DNA of 64,000 bases from assembly GCF_019972155.1 (NCBI RefSeq), contig NZ_BOVL01000007.1, forward strand, positions 315,914-379,913, read 5' to 3'. Below, piece after piece: positions 30,366 through 41,762 of this stretch. The number at the start of each line of letters is the position of its first letter. The first letter of the stretch is position 1. The notes under the pieces were generated by a model that made no database searches, was not told the DNA's origin, and saw only the letters and a list, made by a program, of their open reading frames with translations. Source of the DNA: Bradyrhizobium sp. RD5-C2. Its GTDB lineage: Bacteria > Pseudomonadota > Alphaproteobacteria > Rhizobiales > Xanthobacteraceae. The translations under genes and the position numbers were made by a program.

Positions 30366-30973
30366 TGTTTACCGGAATTGTCACCGATATCGGCGAGATC
30401 ACCAGCCTGAAGCCTGTGGCGCAGGGGCAGCTGCACCGGTTGCGGATTGCCTGCGACTACGACCAGACCACGATCGCCGATGGCGCCTCGATCGCCTGCA
30501 ACGGCGTCTGCCTCACCGTGGTCGCCTCCGGCACGGCTGACGGCAAGACCTGGTTCGATGTCGATGCCGCGGCCGAGACGCTCGGCATGACCACCGCCAG
30601 GCACTGGGCGCAGGGTGGCCGGCTCAACCTCGAGCGCGCGCTCAAGATCGGCGACGAGCTCGGTGGTCACATCGTGGCCGGGCATGCCGACGGGATCGCG
30701 ACCATCGTCAAGCGCGACGATCTGCCTGACATGGCGCGCTTCGAGCTGCGAACCACCCGCGAACTGGCGCGTTTCATCGCGGCGAAGGGATCGATCACGC
30801 TGGACGGCGTGTCGCTGACCGTGAATACGGTCGATGACGTCACCTTTTCGGTGCTGATCATCCCGCACACGCTGTCCGTCACGACCCTGAGCGGCTGGAA
30901 GGCCGGCAGTGAGGTCAATATCGAGGTCGATCTGATGGCCCGCTACGCGGCGCGGCTGTCGGAGATGAAATGA
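30365..30973 (+). CDS. ribE: riboflavin synthase alpha subunit
   Basis: The 202-residue enzyme dismutates two 6,7-dimethyl-8-ribityllumazines to riboflavin. It shows the internal duplication of the family: [10 protein letters not shown] and GVCLTV in the first lumazine-binding barrel, then GGHIVAGHADG and ITLDGVSLTVN in the second. The ATG overlaps the ribD stop by one base. A palindromic repeat separates it from ribH. Confidence 0.95.
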   Translation: MFTGIVTDIGEITSLKPVAQGQLHRLRIACDYDQTTIADGASIACNGVCLTVVASGTADGKTWFDVDAAAETLGMTTARHWAQGGRLNLERALKIGDELGGHIVAGHADGIATIVKRDDLPDMARFELRTTRELARFIAAKGSITLDGVSLTVNTVDDVTFSVLIIPHTLSVTTLSGWKAGSEVNIEVDLMARYAARLSEMK

Positions 30974-30983
30974 CGGCGTAGCC

Positions 30984-31064
30984 GTCATTCCGGGGCGATG
31001 CGTCAGCATCGAGCCCGGAATCTCGAGATTCCGGGTCTGGTCCTACGGACCATCCCGGAATGAC
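30984..31064. repeat. palindromic intergenic repeat, GTCATTCCGGG family, copy 1
   Basis: GTCATTCCGGGGCGATGCG at the left end answers CATCCCGGAATGAC at the right end, with a central CCCGGAATCTCGAGATTCCGGG palindrome-like core. A second copy is at 35996-36074. It divides the rib cluster between ribE and ribH. Confidence 0.85.
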
Positions 31065-31175
31065 CGTGTTTGAAGCATTCCTGCTTGGCTTCAGTCGTTG
31101 GGGCGACTACAAACTCGCAAAACGTTGACATGCAACATTATCGGTGAATGTCAACAAAATGAAATGGATACCTAA

Positions 31176-31667
31176 ATGGCTGACGCGCGGCGCGCACCCC
31201 TGAAGGACCAGACCGACATCACAGGCGCACGCGTGCTGATCGTGGAGGCCCGGTTTTATGACGACATCCAGGATGCGCTGCTGGAAGGCGCGCTCGCCGA
31301 GCTGAAGACGGCCGGCGCCAGCCACGACGTGATCACGGTGCCGGGCGCGCTTGAGATTCCGGCCGCGATCGCGATTGCGATCGATGCCGCAGCGGCGAAC
31401 GGCAAGCCCTATGACGCGGCGATCGCGCTCGGCTGCGTGGTGCGCGGCGACACCATCCATTTCGAGATCGTCTCGCAGGAATCCTCGCGCGGATTGATGG
31501 ATCTGGCCGTGAACCGGAAATTCCCGCTCGGCAACGGCATCCTCACCGTCAACACCGAGGCGCAGGCCTGGGCGCGGGCGCGTGCCAGCGAGTTGAACAA
31601 GGGCGGCGACGCCGCGCGCGCGGCGATCGCGATGCTGCGGATCAAACGCCGTCTGGCAAAGGCCTGA
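31176..31667 (+). CDS. ribH: 6,7-dimethyl-8-ribityllumazine synthase
   Basis: The 163-residue protein forms the lumazine ring from ribityl-pyrimidinedione and dihydroxybutanone phosphate. Conserved segments are [15 protein letters not shown], the [10 protein letters not shown] loop and [14 protein letters not shown], followed by a C-terminal helix. It lies two bases before nusB; ribH-nusB pairing is widespread. I found no FMN riboswitch in its 5' region. Confidence 0.95.
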   Translation: MADARRAPLKDQTDITGARVLIVEARFYDDIQDALLEGALAELKTAGASHDVITVPGALEIPAAIAIAIDAAAANGKPYDAAIALGCVVRGDTIHFEIVSQESSRGLMDLAVNRKFPLGNGILTVNTEAQAWARARASELNKGGDAARAAIAMLRIKRRLAKA

Positions 31668-31669
31668 CC

Positions 31670-32164
31670 ATGGCTGACAACAAGAAGCCCGCGAAAGCCC
31701 CCGACAGGAAAGCCAACCGACGCGGCGCGGCACGGCTCGCGGCCGTGCAGGCGCTGTACCAGATGGACATTGGCGGCGCGGGCATCAACGACATCTTCGC
31801 CGAGTTCGAGAGCCACTGGCTCGGCAACGAGGTCGAGGGCGAGAAGTACCTGCCGGCGGAAGCGGCGTTCTTCCGCGACGTCGTCTCTGGCGTGGTGCGC
31901 GACCAGGCCAAGCTCGATCCGCTGATCGACGAGGCGCTGTCCAAGGGCTGGCCGCTGAAGCGGATCGACGCGATTTTGCGCGCGGTGCTTCGCGCCGGGT
32001 CCTACGAGCTCGAGCACCGCCGCGACGTGCCGGGTCGCGTGGTGGTTTCCGAATATGTCGACGTCGCGCACGCCTTTGTCGAGAAGGACGAGACCGGCAT
32101 GGTCAACGCCGTGCTCGACCAGATCGCACGCCAGTTCCGCGGCGACGAGTTTGTGCGGAGCTAA
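31670..32164 (+). CDS. nusB: transcription antitermination factor NusB
   Basis: The 164-residue helical protein binds boxA RNA with NusE (S10) to promote rRNA antitermination. It shows ARLAAVQALYQMDIGG near the N-terminus and the KRIDAILRAVLRAGSYEL segment, followed by VVVSEYVDVAHAFVEKDETGMVNAVLD. The Lys/Ala/Pro-rich first 18 residues are a variable tail. It is two bases behind ribH. Confidence 0.95.
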   Translation: MADNKKPAKAPDRKANRRGAARLAAVQALYQMDIGGAGINDIFAEFESHWLGNEVEGEKYLPAEAAFFRDVVSGVVRDQAKLDPLIDEALSKGWPLKRIDAILRAVLRAGSYELEHRRDVPGRVVVSEYVDVAHAFVEKDETGMVNAVLDQIARQFRGDEFVRS

Positions 32165-32179
32165 ACCACGTATTCCGCC

Positions 32180-32285
32180 GTCATCACCCGCGCATGCGGG
32201 TGATCCAGTACGCCGCGGCGGTTATTGGCAACAACAGCTTCCGCGGCGTACTGGATCGCCCGGTCAAGCCGGGCGATGACAGCTG
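32180..32285. repeat. dispersed palindromic repeat, GATCCAGTA family, copy 2
   Basis: GTCATCACCCGCGCATGCGG then GTGATCCAGTACGCCGCGG is mirrored by CCGCGGCGTACTGGATCGCC and GGGCGATGACAGC. It fills the gap between nusB and thiL, the only interruption between those genes. Confidence 0.88.
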
Positions 32286-32302
32286 AGGGGAACGCGCGCG
32301 AT

Positions 32303-33304
32303 ATGCCAGAGCGTCACGACATTCCCTCCGGCGAAGACTCCCTCATCGCGCGGTATTTCAAGCCGCTGGCGACGGACCCCGGCGCGTTAGGGCTCAACGA
32401 CGATGCTGCCGCGCTGCGGGCGGCCGGCGAGGACATCGTGGTCACCACGGACGCGATCGTTGAGGGTGTGCATTTCCTTGCCGATGATCCGCCCGACACG
32501 CTGGCGCGCAAGGCGCTGCGGGTGAACCTGTCCGACGTCGCGGCCAAGGGGGCAGCGCCGGCCGGCTTCGTGCTGACGCTGGCGCTGCGCCACGCCGAGG
32601 AGGCCTGGCTCAAGCCGTTTGCCCGCGCGCTCGGCGAGGACGCCAGCCATTATGGCTGCCCGCTGCTCGGCGGCGACACGGTCTCGACGCCGGGGCCGCT
32701 GATGATCTCGATCACCGCGTTCGGGCGGCTGCCGCAGGGCAAGATGGTGCACCGCGCGGGGGCAAGGGCCGGCGACCGCGTGTTCGTGACCGGCACGATC
32801 GGGGATGCCGCGCTCGGCCTCGATGTGCTCCGGGGTGGCCCGGTCGCGGCGGCGCTGGCGGATGATGCCGCCGGCCGGGATTTTCTTGCAGCCCGCTACC
32901 GTGTTCCGCAGCCGCGCAACGCCCTTGCCAAGGCCGTCCGCAGTTACGCCAGCGCGGCAATGGACGTGTCCGACGGTCTCGCCGGCGATCTGGCCAAGCT
33001 TTGCGCAGCCAGCGGCGTGACGGCCGTGATCAACGTGCCGAGCATCCCATTGTCGCCGGCGGCCGCGGGGCTGCTCGCGCGCAAGGCGATCGGGATCGAG
33101 ACGCTGGTCGCCGGCGGCGATGACTACGAACTCTTGTGCGCGGTCCCGGGCGATCGCGCAGACGCCTTTGTGCGGGAGGCACGGCAAGCCAAGGTCGCTG
33201 TCACCGCCATCGGCGGTCTCATTGCAGGCTTGTCACCGCCGAGCTTCCTCGACGGACAGGGCCGGGAACTGGCGCTGGAGCGGCTGTCCTACAGCCATTT
33301 CTAG
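32303..33304 (+). CDS. thiL: thiamine-monophosphate kinase
   Basis: The 333-residue enzyme phosphorylates thiamine monophosphate to thiamine diphosphate. Landmarks are the metal-binding LNDDAAALR near residue 34, TTDAIVEGVHF, NLSDVAAKGA, LLGGDTVSTPG and MDVSDGLAGDL. The ATG at 32303 follows GAGGGGAA; the in-frame extension to 32225 is inside the palindromic repeat. The nusB-thiL-hppA order is typical of this group. Confidence 0.95.
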   Translation: MPERHDIPSGEDSLIARYFKPLATDPGALGLNDDAAALRAAGEDIVVTTDAIVEGVHFLADDPPDTLARKALRVNLSDVAAKGAAPAGFVLTLALRHAEEAWLKPFARALGEDASHYGCPLLGGDTVSTPGPLMISITAFGRLPQGKMVHRAGARAGDRVFVTGTIGDAALGLDVLRGGPVAAALADDAAGRDFLAARYRVPQPRNALAKAVRSYASAAMDVSDGLAGDLAKLCAASGVTAVINVPSIPLSPAAAGLLARKAIGIETLVAGGDDYELLCAVPGDRADAFVREARQAKVAVTAIGGLIAGLSPPSFLDGQGRELALERLSYSHF

Positions 33305-33527
33305 AACGTCCGGCCGAAACGCGCCGACTTTCCTTCTAAATAGCTGCCAATATCGGCGTTTTCGGCCGTAGGTGGCGTTGCACAGCGGTAACGATTTTGG
33401 CAAGGTCGCGCCCGATTTGAGGCAATCCGTTTTTGGGGAGGATTGTCCTCGCAAAATAAGCGCCTGCCGCCCCCTAGCGGCACAAAGAAGGCGCGGGGGT
33501 TACATCAAGGATCTGAGGCAACATTCA

Positions 33528-35648
<2,121 letters not shown>

Positions 35649-35686
35649 GTCCTTGGCGCACTGAGCGGCGCGAAACGAAGGAATGC

Positions 35687-35716
35687 AAAACCCCGCGGTG
35701 CGAGCCGCGGGGTTTT
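35687..35716 (+). terminator. Rho-independent terminator after hppA
   Basis: AAAACCCCGCGG (35687-35698) pairs with CCGCGGGGTTTT (35705-35716), followed by further T residues. It lies 38 bases after the hppA stop. Confidence 0.9.
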
Positions 35717-35815
35717 TGTTTTGCATGGACTTGGTTCGGTGTACTGCCGGATTGATCGGCTTTCCGCCAACGATATCTGCCGACAACCAGACGCGAACAG
35801 AACGGAGATCAATCG

Positions 35816-35971
35816 ATGTCGCTCTCATCCGCACGGAACTATGCGCTCCGCGCCTCCAAGTCGCAGGATCAGAAGGAGGCCATCGAGCTGCTGTCGCAGG
35901 CGATCATGGAGCTGGCGATGTCGATGGAAGCAACCGACGCCAAGATCAAGAAGATCAACAAGTCATCGTAG
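35816..35971 (+). CDS. 51-residue helical hypothetical protein
   Basis: A 52-codon frame starts with ATG at 35816 behind CGGAGA and ends at TAG 35969-35971. The product begins MSLSSARNYALRASKSQDQK and continues as a Met/Ala/Glu-rich amphipathic helix ending in a lysine-rich tail (KIKKINKSS). It has its own upstream gap after the hppA terminator and is followed by a palindromic repeat. Codon third positions are G/C-rich as in neighbouring genes. Family not recognised. Confidence 0.65.
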   Translation: MSLSSARNYALRASKSQDQKEAIELLSQAIMELAMSMEATDAKIKKINKSS

Positions 35972-35995
35972 CATGAGCCGCACCGTGCTCTTCCT

Positions 35996-36074
35996 GTCAT
36001 TCCGGGGCGGTCCGCAGGCCCGAACCCGGAATCTCGAGATTCCGGGTTCGATGCTTCGCATCGCCCGGAATGAC
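35996..36074. repeat. palindromic intergenic repeat, GTCATTCCGGG family, copy 2
   Basis: Same arms and same CCCGGAATCTCGAGATTCC core as the copy at 30984-31064; right arm GCCCGGAATGAC. It sits between the 51-residue gene and the convergent binding-protein gene. Confidence 0.85.
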
Positions 36075-36084
36075 GGCTGTGCCG

Positions 36085-37092
36085 TCACTTCACCTCCATC
36101 TGCAAGCCTTCCTTCTCGATGATGGCGGCGAACTTCTTCGTCTCGGCATCGACGAAATCGGCGAATTGCTGCGGCGTGCCGAAGTCGGCGCGGGCGCCCA
36201 TGCCACTGATGTTCTTCCTGACGTCGTCGCGCTCCAGCATCGCCTTGATCTGACGGTTCAGCTCGTCGACCACGGGCGCCGGCGCAGTCTTCGGCAGGAA
36301 CACGCCGAACCAGGACGCGACGTCGAATTTGGCGAGCTCCGGCGCGCCCTCGCGCATCACAGGCAGATTGGGTGCGGACTCGCTGCGCTCGGTCGTCGTG
36401 ACGCAGAGCCCGTTGAGCTTGCCATCCTGCACCTGCGGCAGCGACGGATAGAGATTATCGAACAGGATCTGGATGTCGCCGGCGAGCCCGGCCTGCAATG
36501 CGGGGCCTGCGCCGCGGAACGGCACATGCGTCATCTTCAGCCCGGTGAGCTGCAGGAACCAGGCGCCGGTGAGGTGAGGGCTCTGCCCGGTGCCGGACGA
36601 GCCGTAGGTCAGCTTGTCCGGGTTCTTCTTCAGATAGGCGATCAGTTCGGGAATTGACTTGATGCCGGTCGATGGATGCGCCGAGACGATGTTCGGGATC
36701 CGGATCATGTTGGAGACCGCCTGCAACTGGTCGGCCTTGTAGGTCAGGTTCCTGAAGATGCTGAAGGCAATCGCGTTCGGGCCGGGATTGCCGATCAGGA
36801 TGGTGTGGCCGTCGCCTTTGCTGCGGGCAACCTCCGCGGTGCCGATGGTGCCGCCGGCGCCGGAGCGATTTTCCACCACGACCGACTGGCCCCAGAGCGG
36901 CTGCAAATGCGCCGCCAAGAGCCGCCCCATCACGTCGGTCGAGCCGCCGGCCGCGGCCGGCACGATGATCCGAACCGTTTCCGTCGGCCGCCAGTCGCCG
37001 GCTCCGAGACTGGCGCGTGGCAGGATCGACGCGGCCGCCAACGCGGCCGTGCCCGACAATACCGTACGACGGGAAAATCTCTTCGCTCTCAC
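36085..37092 (-). CDS. orphan Bug-family (TctC-like) solute-binding protein, Tat-type signal
   Basis: The 335-residue protein begins with MRAKRFSRRTVLSG and a hydrophobic Ala-rich stretch ending ASLGA, a twin-arginine-type leader. The mature protein has the Bug landmarks VRIIVPAAAGGSTDVMGR, VENRSGAGGTIGTAEVARSKGDG, the TYGSSGTGQSPHLTG segment and MTHVPFRGAGPALQAGLAGDI. No TctA/TctB genes are adjacent, so it may share membrane subunits encoded elsewhere or act as a sensor. Ligand unknown; a carboxylate is expected. Confidence 0.9.
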   Translation of the reverse strand: MRAKRFSRRTVLSGTAALAAASILPRASLGAGDWRPTETVRIIVPAAAGGSTDVMGRLLAAHLQPLWGQSVVVENRSGAGGTIGTAEVARSKGDGHTILIGNPGPNAIAFSIFRNLTYKADQLQAVSNMIRIPNIVSAHPSTGIKSIPELIAYLKKNPDKLTYGSSGTGQSPHLTGAWFLQLTGLKMTHVPFRGAGPALQAGLAGDIQILFDNLYPSLPQVQDGKLNGLCVTTTERSESAPNLPVMREGAPELAKFDVASWFGVFLPKTAPAPVVDELNRQIKAMLERDDVRKNISGMGARADFGTPQQFADFVDAETKKFAAIIEKEGLQMEVK

Positions 37093-37186
37093 GCGCTTAC
37101 CCCCTGCTCAGGCTTCTTGTTTGCGAGCAAGCCTAGGGGACCGCTTGCCCGTGGGGCAAGCGACAAACTGGCGCAGTCCTTAAGCT

Positions 37187-37666
37187 CTAGTTGAAGCTCA
37201 GCAGCTTGAAGAGCGGTGTCAGGTAGGACATTTCCTGGCCCGACGTCGGCGTGCTGCGGCTGACGAAGTCGAAGATCTTGCCGTCCTTCAGGCCGTAATT
37301 GGCGAGCCGGCGCACCTGGCGGTTCTTGTCGAAATAGACCGCGATGACGCGCTGGTCGACCACGCGCTGGTTCATGAAGGCGACCGGACGCGAGGTCCGC
37401 TGCGAGATGTAATAGAACACCTCGCCGTCGAGCGTTGCGACCGTCGAGGGCGTGCCGAGCACGATCAGCACCTGATCCTGGCTCGCGCCGATCGGAATCT
37501 GCTCGAGCGCGCCGTCGGGCAGGATGTAGCCCTTCTGGAATTGCTCGCCGGCGCAGCCGCCGAGCGCAGCCGCGCAGAACAGACCAACGACCGCGATGGC
37601 GCGGAAGCGCGAAAGGAACCCGCGCGCGGAAGCCGTGCGAGACTGTCGTGAAAGGGTGTGGTTCAT
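37187..37666 (-). CDS. bamE: outer-membrane assembly lipoprotein BamE/SmpA
   Basis: A 159-residue lipoprotein with lipobox ALGGC (mature Cys near residue 38) and the BamE core GYILPDGALEQIPIGASQDQV, LGTPS and YYISQR. BamE is an accessory component of the BAM machinery that inserts outer-membrane proteins. The ATG at 37666 gives a long but basic leader; ATGs further upstream are possible and no ribosome-binding site decides between them. It is divergent from the bc1 chaperone gene. Confidence 0.88.
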   Translation of the reverse strand: MNHTLSRQSRTASARGFLSRFRAIAVVGLFCAAALGGCAGEQFQKGYILPDGALEQIPIGASQDQVLIVLGTPSTVATLDGEVFYYISQRTSRPVAFMNQRVVDQRVIAVYFDKNRQVRRLANYGLKDGKIFDFVSRSTPTSGQEMSYLTPLFKLLSFN

Positions 37667-37803
37667 CGGCGGATCTGATCCGTCCTCTTGCATCGGCCGG
37701 GGCATTGACGTACCGGGCAGCTCAATGGATTGCAATCATGCCGGCGTCCGACGGGCGCCCCCTCAACAGGCGTCCCTTTGGGGACCGGCAGCCGGAACCC
37801 GCT

Positions 37804-38355
37804 ATGCTTTGGCCGTTCAATCACTTCAGAAGACCCCGGGTGCCCGCGCGCAGCACCATTGAGACCATCTATGGCATGATCGTGACGCAGGCGCGAGAAC
37901 CGTTGTTTTACCGTGACTTGGGCGTTCCGGACACGGTTAATGGCCGTTTTGACCTGCTTCTGATGCATCTGTGGGTGGTGCTGCGGCGATTGAAATCCGC
38001 GGAAGGCGGCGTGGAGCTGTCCCAGGCCCTGTTCGATCATTTCTGTATCGACATGGACGACAATCTCAGGGAAATGGGCGTCGGCGACCTGACGGTGCCG
38101 AAGCGGATGCAGGCGTTCGGCGAGGCCTTCTATGGCCGTACCGCGGCCTACGACCTGGCGCTGACCGACGGCGACGAAGCCTTGGCGCAGTCGTTCTGCA
38201 AGAACATCCTCAATGGTCAGAACATCGACAAGGCCCGCGAGCTGGCCGTCTATGCGCGCCAGGCGATGGCCGAGTTGGCGCGCGCCGACCTCGCGGCGCT
38301 GACCAAGGGTGCATGGCGTTTCCAAGCGCCGCAAGCTGCGAGGACCACGGCATGA
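37804..38355 (+). CDS. ubiquinol-cytochrome c chaperone family protein (Cbp3-like)
   Basis: The 183-residue protein matches the CBP3/UQCC1 domain used in cytochrome bc1 assembly: IYGMIVTQAREPLFYRDLGVPDTVNGRFDLLLMHLWVVLRRL, then ALFDHFCIDMDDNLREMGVGD and a segment with KRMQAFGEAFYGR. The ATG at 37804 is the likely start; 37738 is an alternative with a 22-residue leader. Its stop overlaps the DUF177 gene start (ATGA), so they form an operon. Confidence 0.9.
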   Translation: MLWPFNHFRRPRVPARSTIETIYGMIVTQAREPLFYRDLGVPDTVNGRFDLLLMHLWVVLRRLKSAEGGVELSQALFDHFCIDMDDNLREMGVGDLTVPKRMQAFGEAFYGRTAAYDLALTDGDEALAQSFCKNILNGQNIDKARELAVYARQAMAELARADLAALTKGAWRFQAPQAARTTA

Positions 38356-38939
38356 GCGGCGGCAGCACAGGGCGATCAGATGCCGCTCGGGACCCCTGGC
38401 GCGTTCTCGTCAATGTCGCGCAGATTCCGGATACCGGGCTGCATCGCGAGATCGTGGCCGACGAGGCGACGCGCAAGGCGATGGCCGAGGTCGCCGAGTT
38501 GCGCGAGGTCGTCTCGGCACATGCCGAGTTCGATCTGCAGCCCAAGCGCGACGGCAGCTACCATGTCACCGGCAGGGTTCAGGCGAGGGTTGGGCAGACC
38601 TGCGTGGTGACGCTCGATCCGATCGAGAGCGAGGTCATTGAGCCGATCGATGTGGTGTTCGCGCCGCCGGAGCAGATCCCGGAGATGGCCGACCTCGTCG
38701 ATGACGCCGAGGAAAGCGACGAGGAGACCCCGGACCCGCCGGAGCCGATCGTCGGCGGCTTCATCGACATCGGCCGGCTCGCCACTGATGCGCTGTTTCT
38801 CGGCATCGACCCCCATCCGCGGAAGGCGGATGCGGTCTTTGAACAAGAGGTTGAGGCGCCTGATCCGGAAAATCATCCCTTTGCCGCGCTGAAGGCACTG
38901 AAGGACAAGGCCGACGGCAAGAAGCCGAAGGGGAGTTGA
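38352..38939 (+). CDS. DUF177 (YceD) family protein
   Basis: The 195-residue protein contains the DUF177 core: a beta-rich stretch RDGSYHVTGRVQARVGQTCVVTLDPIE with the family's single conserved Cys, an acidic linker (DDAEESDEETPDPPEP) and DIGRLATDALFLGIDPHPRK. YceD genes occur with rpmF and plsX in many bacteria and have been linked to 23S rRNA maturation. Here no rpmF lies between it and plsX. It overlaps the chaperone gene by four bases. Confidence 0.9.
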   Translation: MSGGSTGRSDAARDPWRVLVNVAQIPDTGLHREIVADEATRKAMAEVAELREVVSAHAEFDLQPKRDGSYHVTGRVQARVGQTCVVTLDPIESEVIEPIDVVFAPPEQIPEMADLVDDAEESDEETPDPPEPIVGGFIDIGRLATDALFLGIDPHPRKADAVFEQEVEAPDPENHPFAALKALKDKADGKKPKGS

Positions 38940-39013
38940 GGGAAGCCGAGGGAAGCCAGCGCCAACATTTGAGGGGATGGCTTGCCTGCGGGCCTGCGCG
39001 AGGGGTATTCCCG

Positions 39014-39052
39014 GTTACTTCAAGTATGCGTCATAATAGTTTGAAATGTAAC
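39014..39052. promoter_or_regulatory. imperfect dyad in the plsX upstream region
   Basis: GTTACTTCAA (39014-39023) is mirrored by TTGAAATGTAAC (39041-39052) apart from a two-base gap. It lies 209 bases upstream of plsX inside a 321-base gap (38940-39260) that is AT-richer than its surroundings and holds no gene. A fatty-acid or phospholipid regulator site is conceivable. Confidence 0.3.
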
Positions 39053-39260
39053 GTATTTCTGGTATGCCTTGATGTGTTGCGTGACGGTTCGGCGCCTCGG
39101 TTGTTTGTGGTCAAGAGGTTGTGTCGGACCGCGGACACGCTATTGTCGCGGCCCGGCGGGGACGCGAGTTCGTGTTTCGCCGCGCGCCGTTGACGGCGGT
39201 GACTTCAAGCTCGCGGTCTTCATCTGAAGGGCTGTGGGAGAGCAGGCTTCCGGGACGTTC

Positions 39261-40322
39261 ATGCCTCATAAGGTTCGAATCGCGCTTGACGCCATGGGGG
39301 GCGATGTCGGCGCATCGGTGGTCATTCCCGGCGCCGCGATCTCGTTGAGCCGTCATCCCGACAGCGAATTCCTGCTGGTCGGAGACCGCGCCCAGATCGA
39401 GCCGGAGCTTGCGAAACATCCTGCGCTGAAGGCGGTATCGAAGGTGATCCATACCGACGTCGCGGTGAAGAATGACGAGAAGCCGAGCCAGGCGCTGCGG
39501 CGGACCCGCAGGGCGTCGTCGATGTGGCTGGCGATCGATGCGGTGAAGCACGGCGAGGCCGACGTTGCGGTCTCTGCGGGTAATTCAGGCGCGCTGATGG
39601 CGATGGGCAGTATCAATCTGCGGACGTTGCCGGGCGTCGACCGCCCGGCGCTCGCTGCGGCGTGGCCGACGCTGCGAGGCGATTCGGTGGTGCTCGATCT
39701 CGGAGCCTCGATCGGCGGCGACGCCCGCCATCTGGCAACGCTCGCGGTGATGGGCAGCGCGATGGCGAGCGTGCTGTTCAATCTCGAGCGGCCGACCGTC
39801 GGCCTGCTCAATATCGGGTCCGAGGAGATCAAGGGCCACGGGGAAATCCGCGAGGCCGCCGAGATGCTGCGCGCGATGAACGCGCCGCAGTTCAACTATA
39901 TCGGCTTTGTCGAGGGCGATGCGATCGGCAAGGGGCTCGCTGACGTCATCGTGTCGGAAGGCTTCAGCGGCAATATCGCGCTCAAGGCCGCCGAGGGAAC
40001 CGCGCGCCAGATGTTCACGCTGTTGCGCGAGGCGATGTCGTCGAGCTTGCTGGCGCGGATCGGTTACCTGTTTGCCCGCGGCGCGTTCCAGAAGCTGCGC
40101 GACAAGCTCGATCCCAACAAGTCGAATGGCGGCCTGCTGCTCGGCCTGAACGGCGTGGTGGTCAAGAGCCATGGCGGCACCAACGCGGAAGGCTTTGCCT
40201 ATGCGGTGGATGTTGGCTATGAGATGGCCCACTACGATCTCCTCACCAAGATCAATCAGATGCTCAACCGTGACGGCGGCGCCCTGGCAAAGGCGCAGAC
40301 CGCGCAGGAGGCTGTCTCGTGA
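39261..40322 (+). CDS. plsX: phosphate acyltransferase PlsX
   Basis: The 353-residue enzyme makes acyl-phosphate from acyl-ACP for phospholipid synthesis. Landmarks are [15 protein letters not shown] at the start, [11 protein letters not shown], the NIGSEEIKG segment, [27 protein letters not shown] and [16 protein letters not shown]. The ATG at 39261 is nine codons inside the longest frame and gives the standard N-terminus. The stop overlaps the GTG of fabH. Confidence 0.96.
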   Translation: MPHKVRIALDAMGGDVGASVVIPGAAISLSRHPDSEFLLVGDRAQIEPELAKHPALKAVSKVIHTDVAVKNDEKPSQALRRTRRASSMWLAIDAVKHGEADVAVSAGNSGALMAMGSINLRTLPGVDRPALAAAWPTLRGDSVVLDLGASIGGDARHLATLAVMGSAMASVLFNLERPTVGLLNIGSEEIKGHGEIREAAEMLRAMNAPQFNYIGFVEGDAIGKGLADVIVSEGFSGNIALKAAEGTARQMFTLLREAMSSSLLARIGYLFARGAFQKLRDKLDPNKSNGGLLLGLNGVVVKSHGGTNAEGFAYAVDVGYEMAHYDLLTKINQMLNRDGGALAKAQTAQEAVS

Positions 40323-41296
40323 CTACGATACGTTCGGTAGTGCTCGGCTGCGGCTCATATTTGCCGGAGCGGGTTTTGACCAATGCCGAACTGGCTCAGC
40401 GCATCGATACGTCGGATGACTGGATCGTGCAGCGCACCGGTATCAGCGAGCGGCACATCGCGGCCGATGACGAGTTCACCTCGCATCTCGCGATCAATGC
40501 CGCGCGCGCCGCGCTCGCCGATGCCAAGATCGACGCCCAGTCGATCGACCTGATCGTGCTGGCGACCTCGACGCCCGACAACACCTTTCCGGCGACCGCG
40601 GTCGCGGTCCAGCACGCGCTCGGCATCAACCACGGCGTCGCGTTCGATCTGCAGGCGGTGTGCTCCGGCTTCGTGTTTGCGCTGACCACCGCGGACAATT
40701 TCCTGCGCGCCGGCGCCCACAAGCGGGCGCTGGTGATCGGCGCCGAAACCTTCTCGCGCATCCTCGACTGGAACGACCGCGGCACCTGCGTGCTGTTCGG
40801 CGACGGCGCCGGCGCGGTGGTGCTGGAAGCGCAGCAGCATTCCGGCACGACGGACGATCCCGGCGTGCTGACGACGCATTTGCGCTCGGACGGACGCCAC
40901 AAGTCGAAGCTGTTCGTCGATGGCGGTCCCGGCTCGACCAAGACGGTCGGTTATCTCCGGATGGAAGGCCGCGAGGTATTCAAGCACGCCGTCGGCATGA
41001 TCACCGATGTGATCGTCGATGCATTCAAGGCCACCGGCTTTACCGCCGACGACATCAACTGGTTCATTCCGCACCAGGCCAACAAGCGAATCATCGATGC
41101 ATCGGCCCACAAGCTGCATATTGCGCCGCAGAAGGTGGTCTTGACAGTCGACAAGCACGGCAACACCTCCGCGGCCTCGATCCCGCTGGCGCTGTCGGTC
41201 GCTGTGAAGGACGGACGGGTCAAGAAGGGCGATCTGGTGCTGTTCGAGGCGATGGGCGGCGGCTTCACCTGGGGCTCGGCGCTCGTCCGCTGGTAG
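40319..41296 (+). CDS. fabH: beta-ketoacyl-ACP synthase III (FabH)
   Basis: The 325-residue enzyme condenses acetyl-CoA with malonyl-ACP to start fatty-acid synthesis. The catalytic triad is Cys115 (QAVCSGF), His252 (FIPHQANKR) and Asn282 (KHGNTSA). The start is GTG at 40319, overlapping the plsX stop by four bases, which implies translational coupling. Confidence 0.97.
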   Translation: MTTIRSVVLGCGSYLPERVLTNAELAQRIDTSDDWIVQRTGISERHIAADDEFTSHLAINAARAALADAKIDAQSIDLIVLATSTPDNTFPATAVAVQHALGINHGVAFDLQAVCSGFVFALTTADNFLRAGAHKRALVIGAETFSRILDWNDRGTCVLFGDGAGAVVLEAQQHSGTTDDPGVLTTHLRSDGRHKSKLFVDGGPGSTKTVGYLRMEGREVFKHAVGMITDVIVDAFKATGFTADDINWFIPHQANKRIIDASAHKLHIAPQKVVLTVDKHGNTSAASIPLALSVAVKDGRVKKGDLVLFEAMGGGFTWGSALVRW

Positions 41297-41426
41297 CGCA
41301 TCGTCAAAGAGTATCGGCAGGTTGCCGGCATCTTTCCAGCGCGCGGATGCTGGTCGCTGTTGACCATTGCGCGCTAAGCTTTTAATTTCAGTCAAGAAAT
41401 TGTTCGCCGAGAGTGCGGGGCAGGCG

Positions 41427-41762
41427 ATGACCAATGGAACTGGAAAAACAGTGACGCGCGTCGATTTGTGCGAGGCGGTCTACCAAAAGGTAGGTCTGTC
41501 GCGCACGGAATCGTCGGCGTTTGTCGAGTTGGTGCTGAAGGAGATCACCGATTGCCTGGAAAAGGGCGAGACGGTGAAGCTGTCCTCATTCGGCTCCTTC
41601 ATGGTGCGCAAGAAGGGCCAGCGTATCGGGCGCAATCCAAAGACCGGCACCGAGGTGCCGATCTCGCCGCGGCGTGTGATGGTGTTCAAGCCGTCGGCGA
41701 TCCTGAAGCAGCGGATCAACGGCCATGTCGTCACCAATGGCGACGGCAGCAAGGCCGACTAG
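41427..41762 (+). CDS. ihfA: integration host factor alpha subunit
   Basis: The 111-residue DNA-bending protein has [43 protein letters not shown] and [14 protein letters not shown], the IHF/HU beta-arm with its intercalating proline. TGNPKTG-type sequence with the VTR start matches IhfA rather than HU. The ATG at 41427 gives the standard length plus a short C-terminal tail; the extension to 41367 has no family support. Confidence 0.95.
   Translation: MTNGTGKTVTRVDLCEAVYQKVGLSRTESSAFVELVLKEITDCLEKGETVKLSSFGSFMVRKKGQRIGRNPKTGTEVPISPRRVMVFKPSAILKQRINGHVVTNGDGSKAD

Noticed and set aside
31065..31175. FMN riboswitch before ribH
   Set aside because: The leader lacks the conserved RFN words and is too short for the element; ribD, ribE and ribH show no other such leader.
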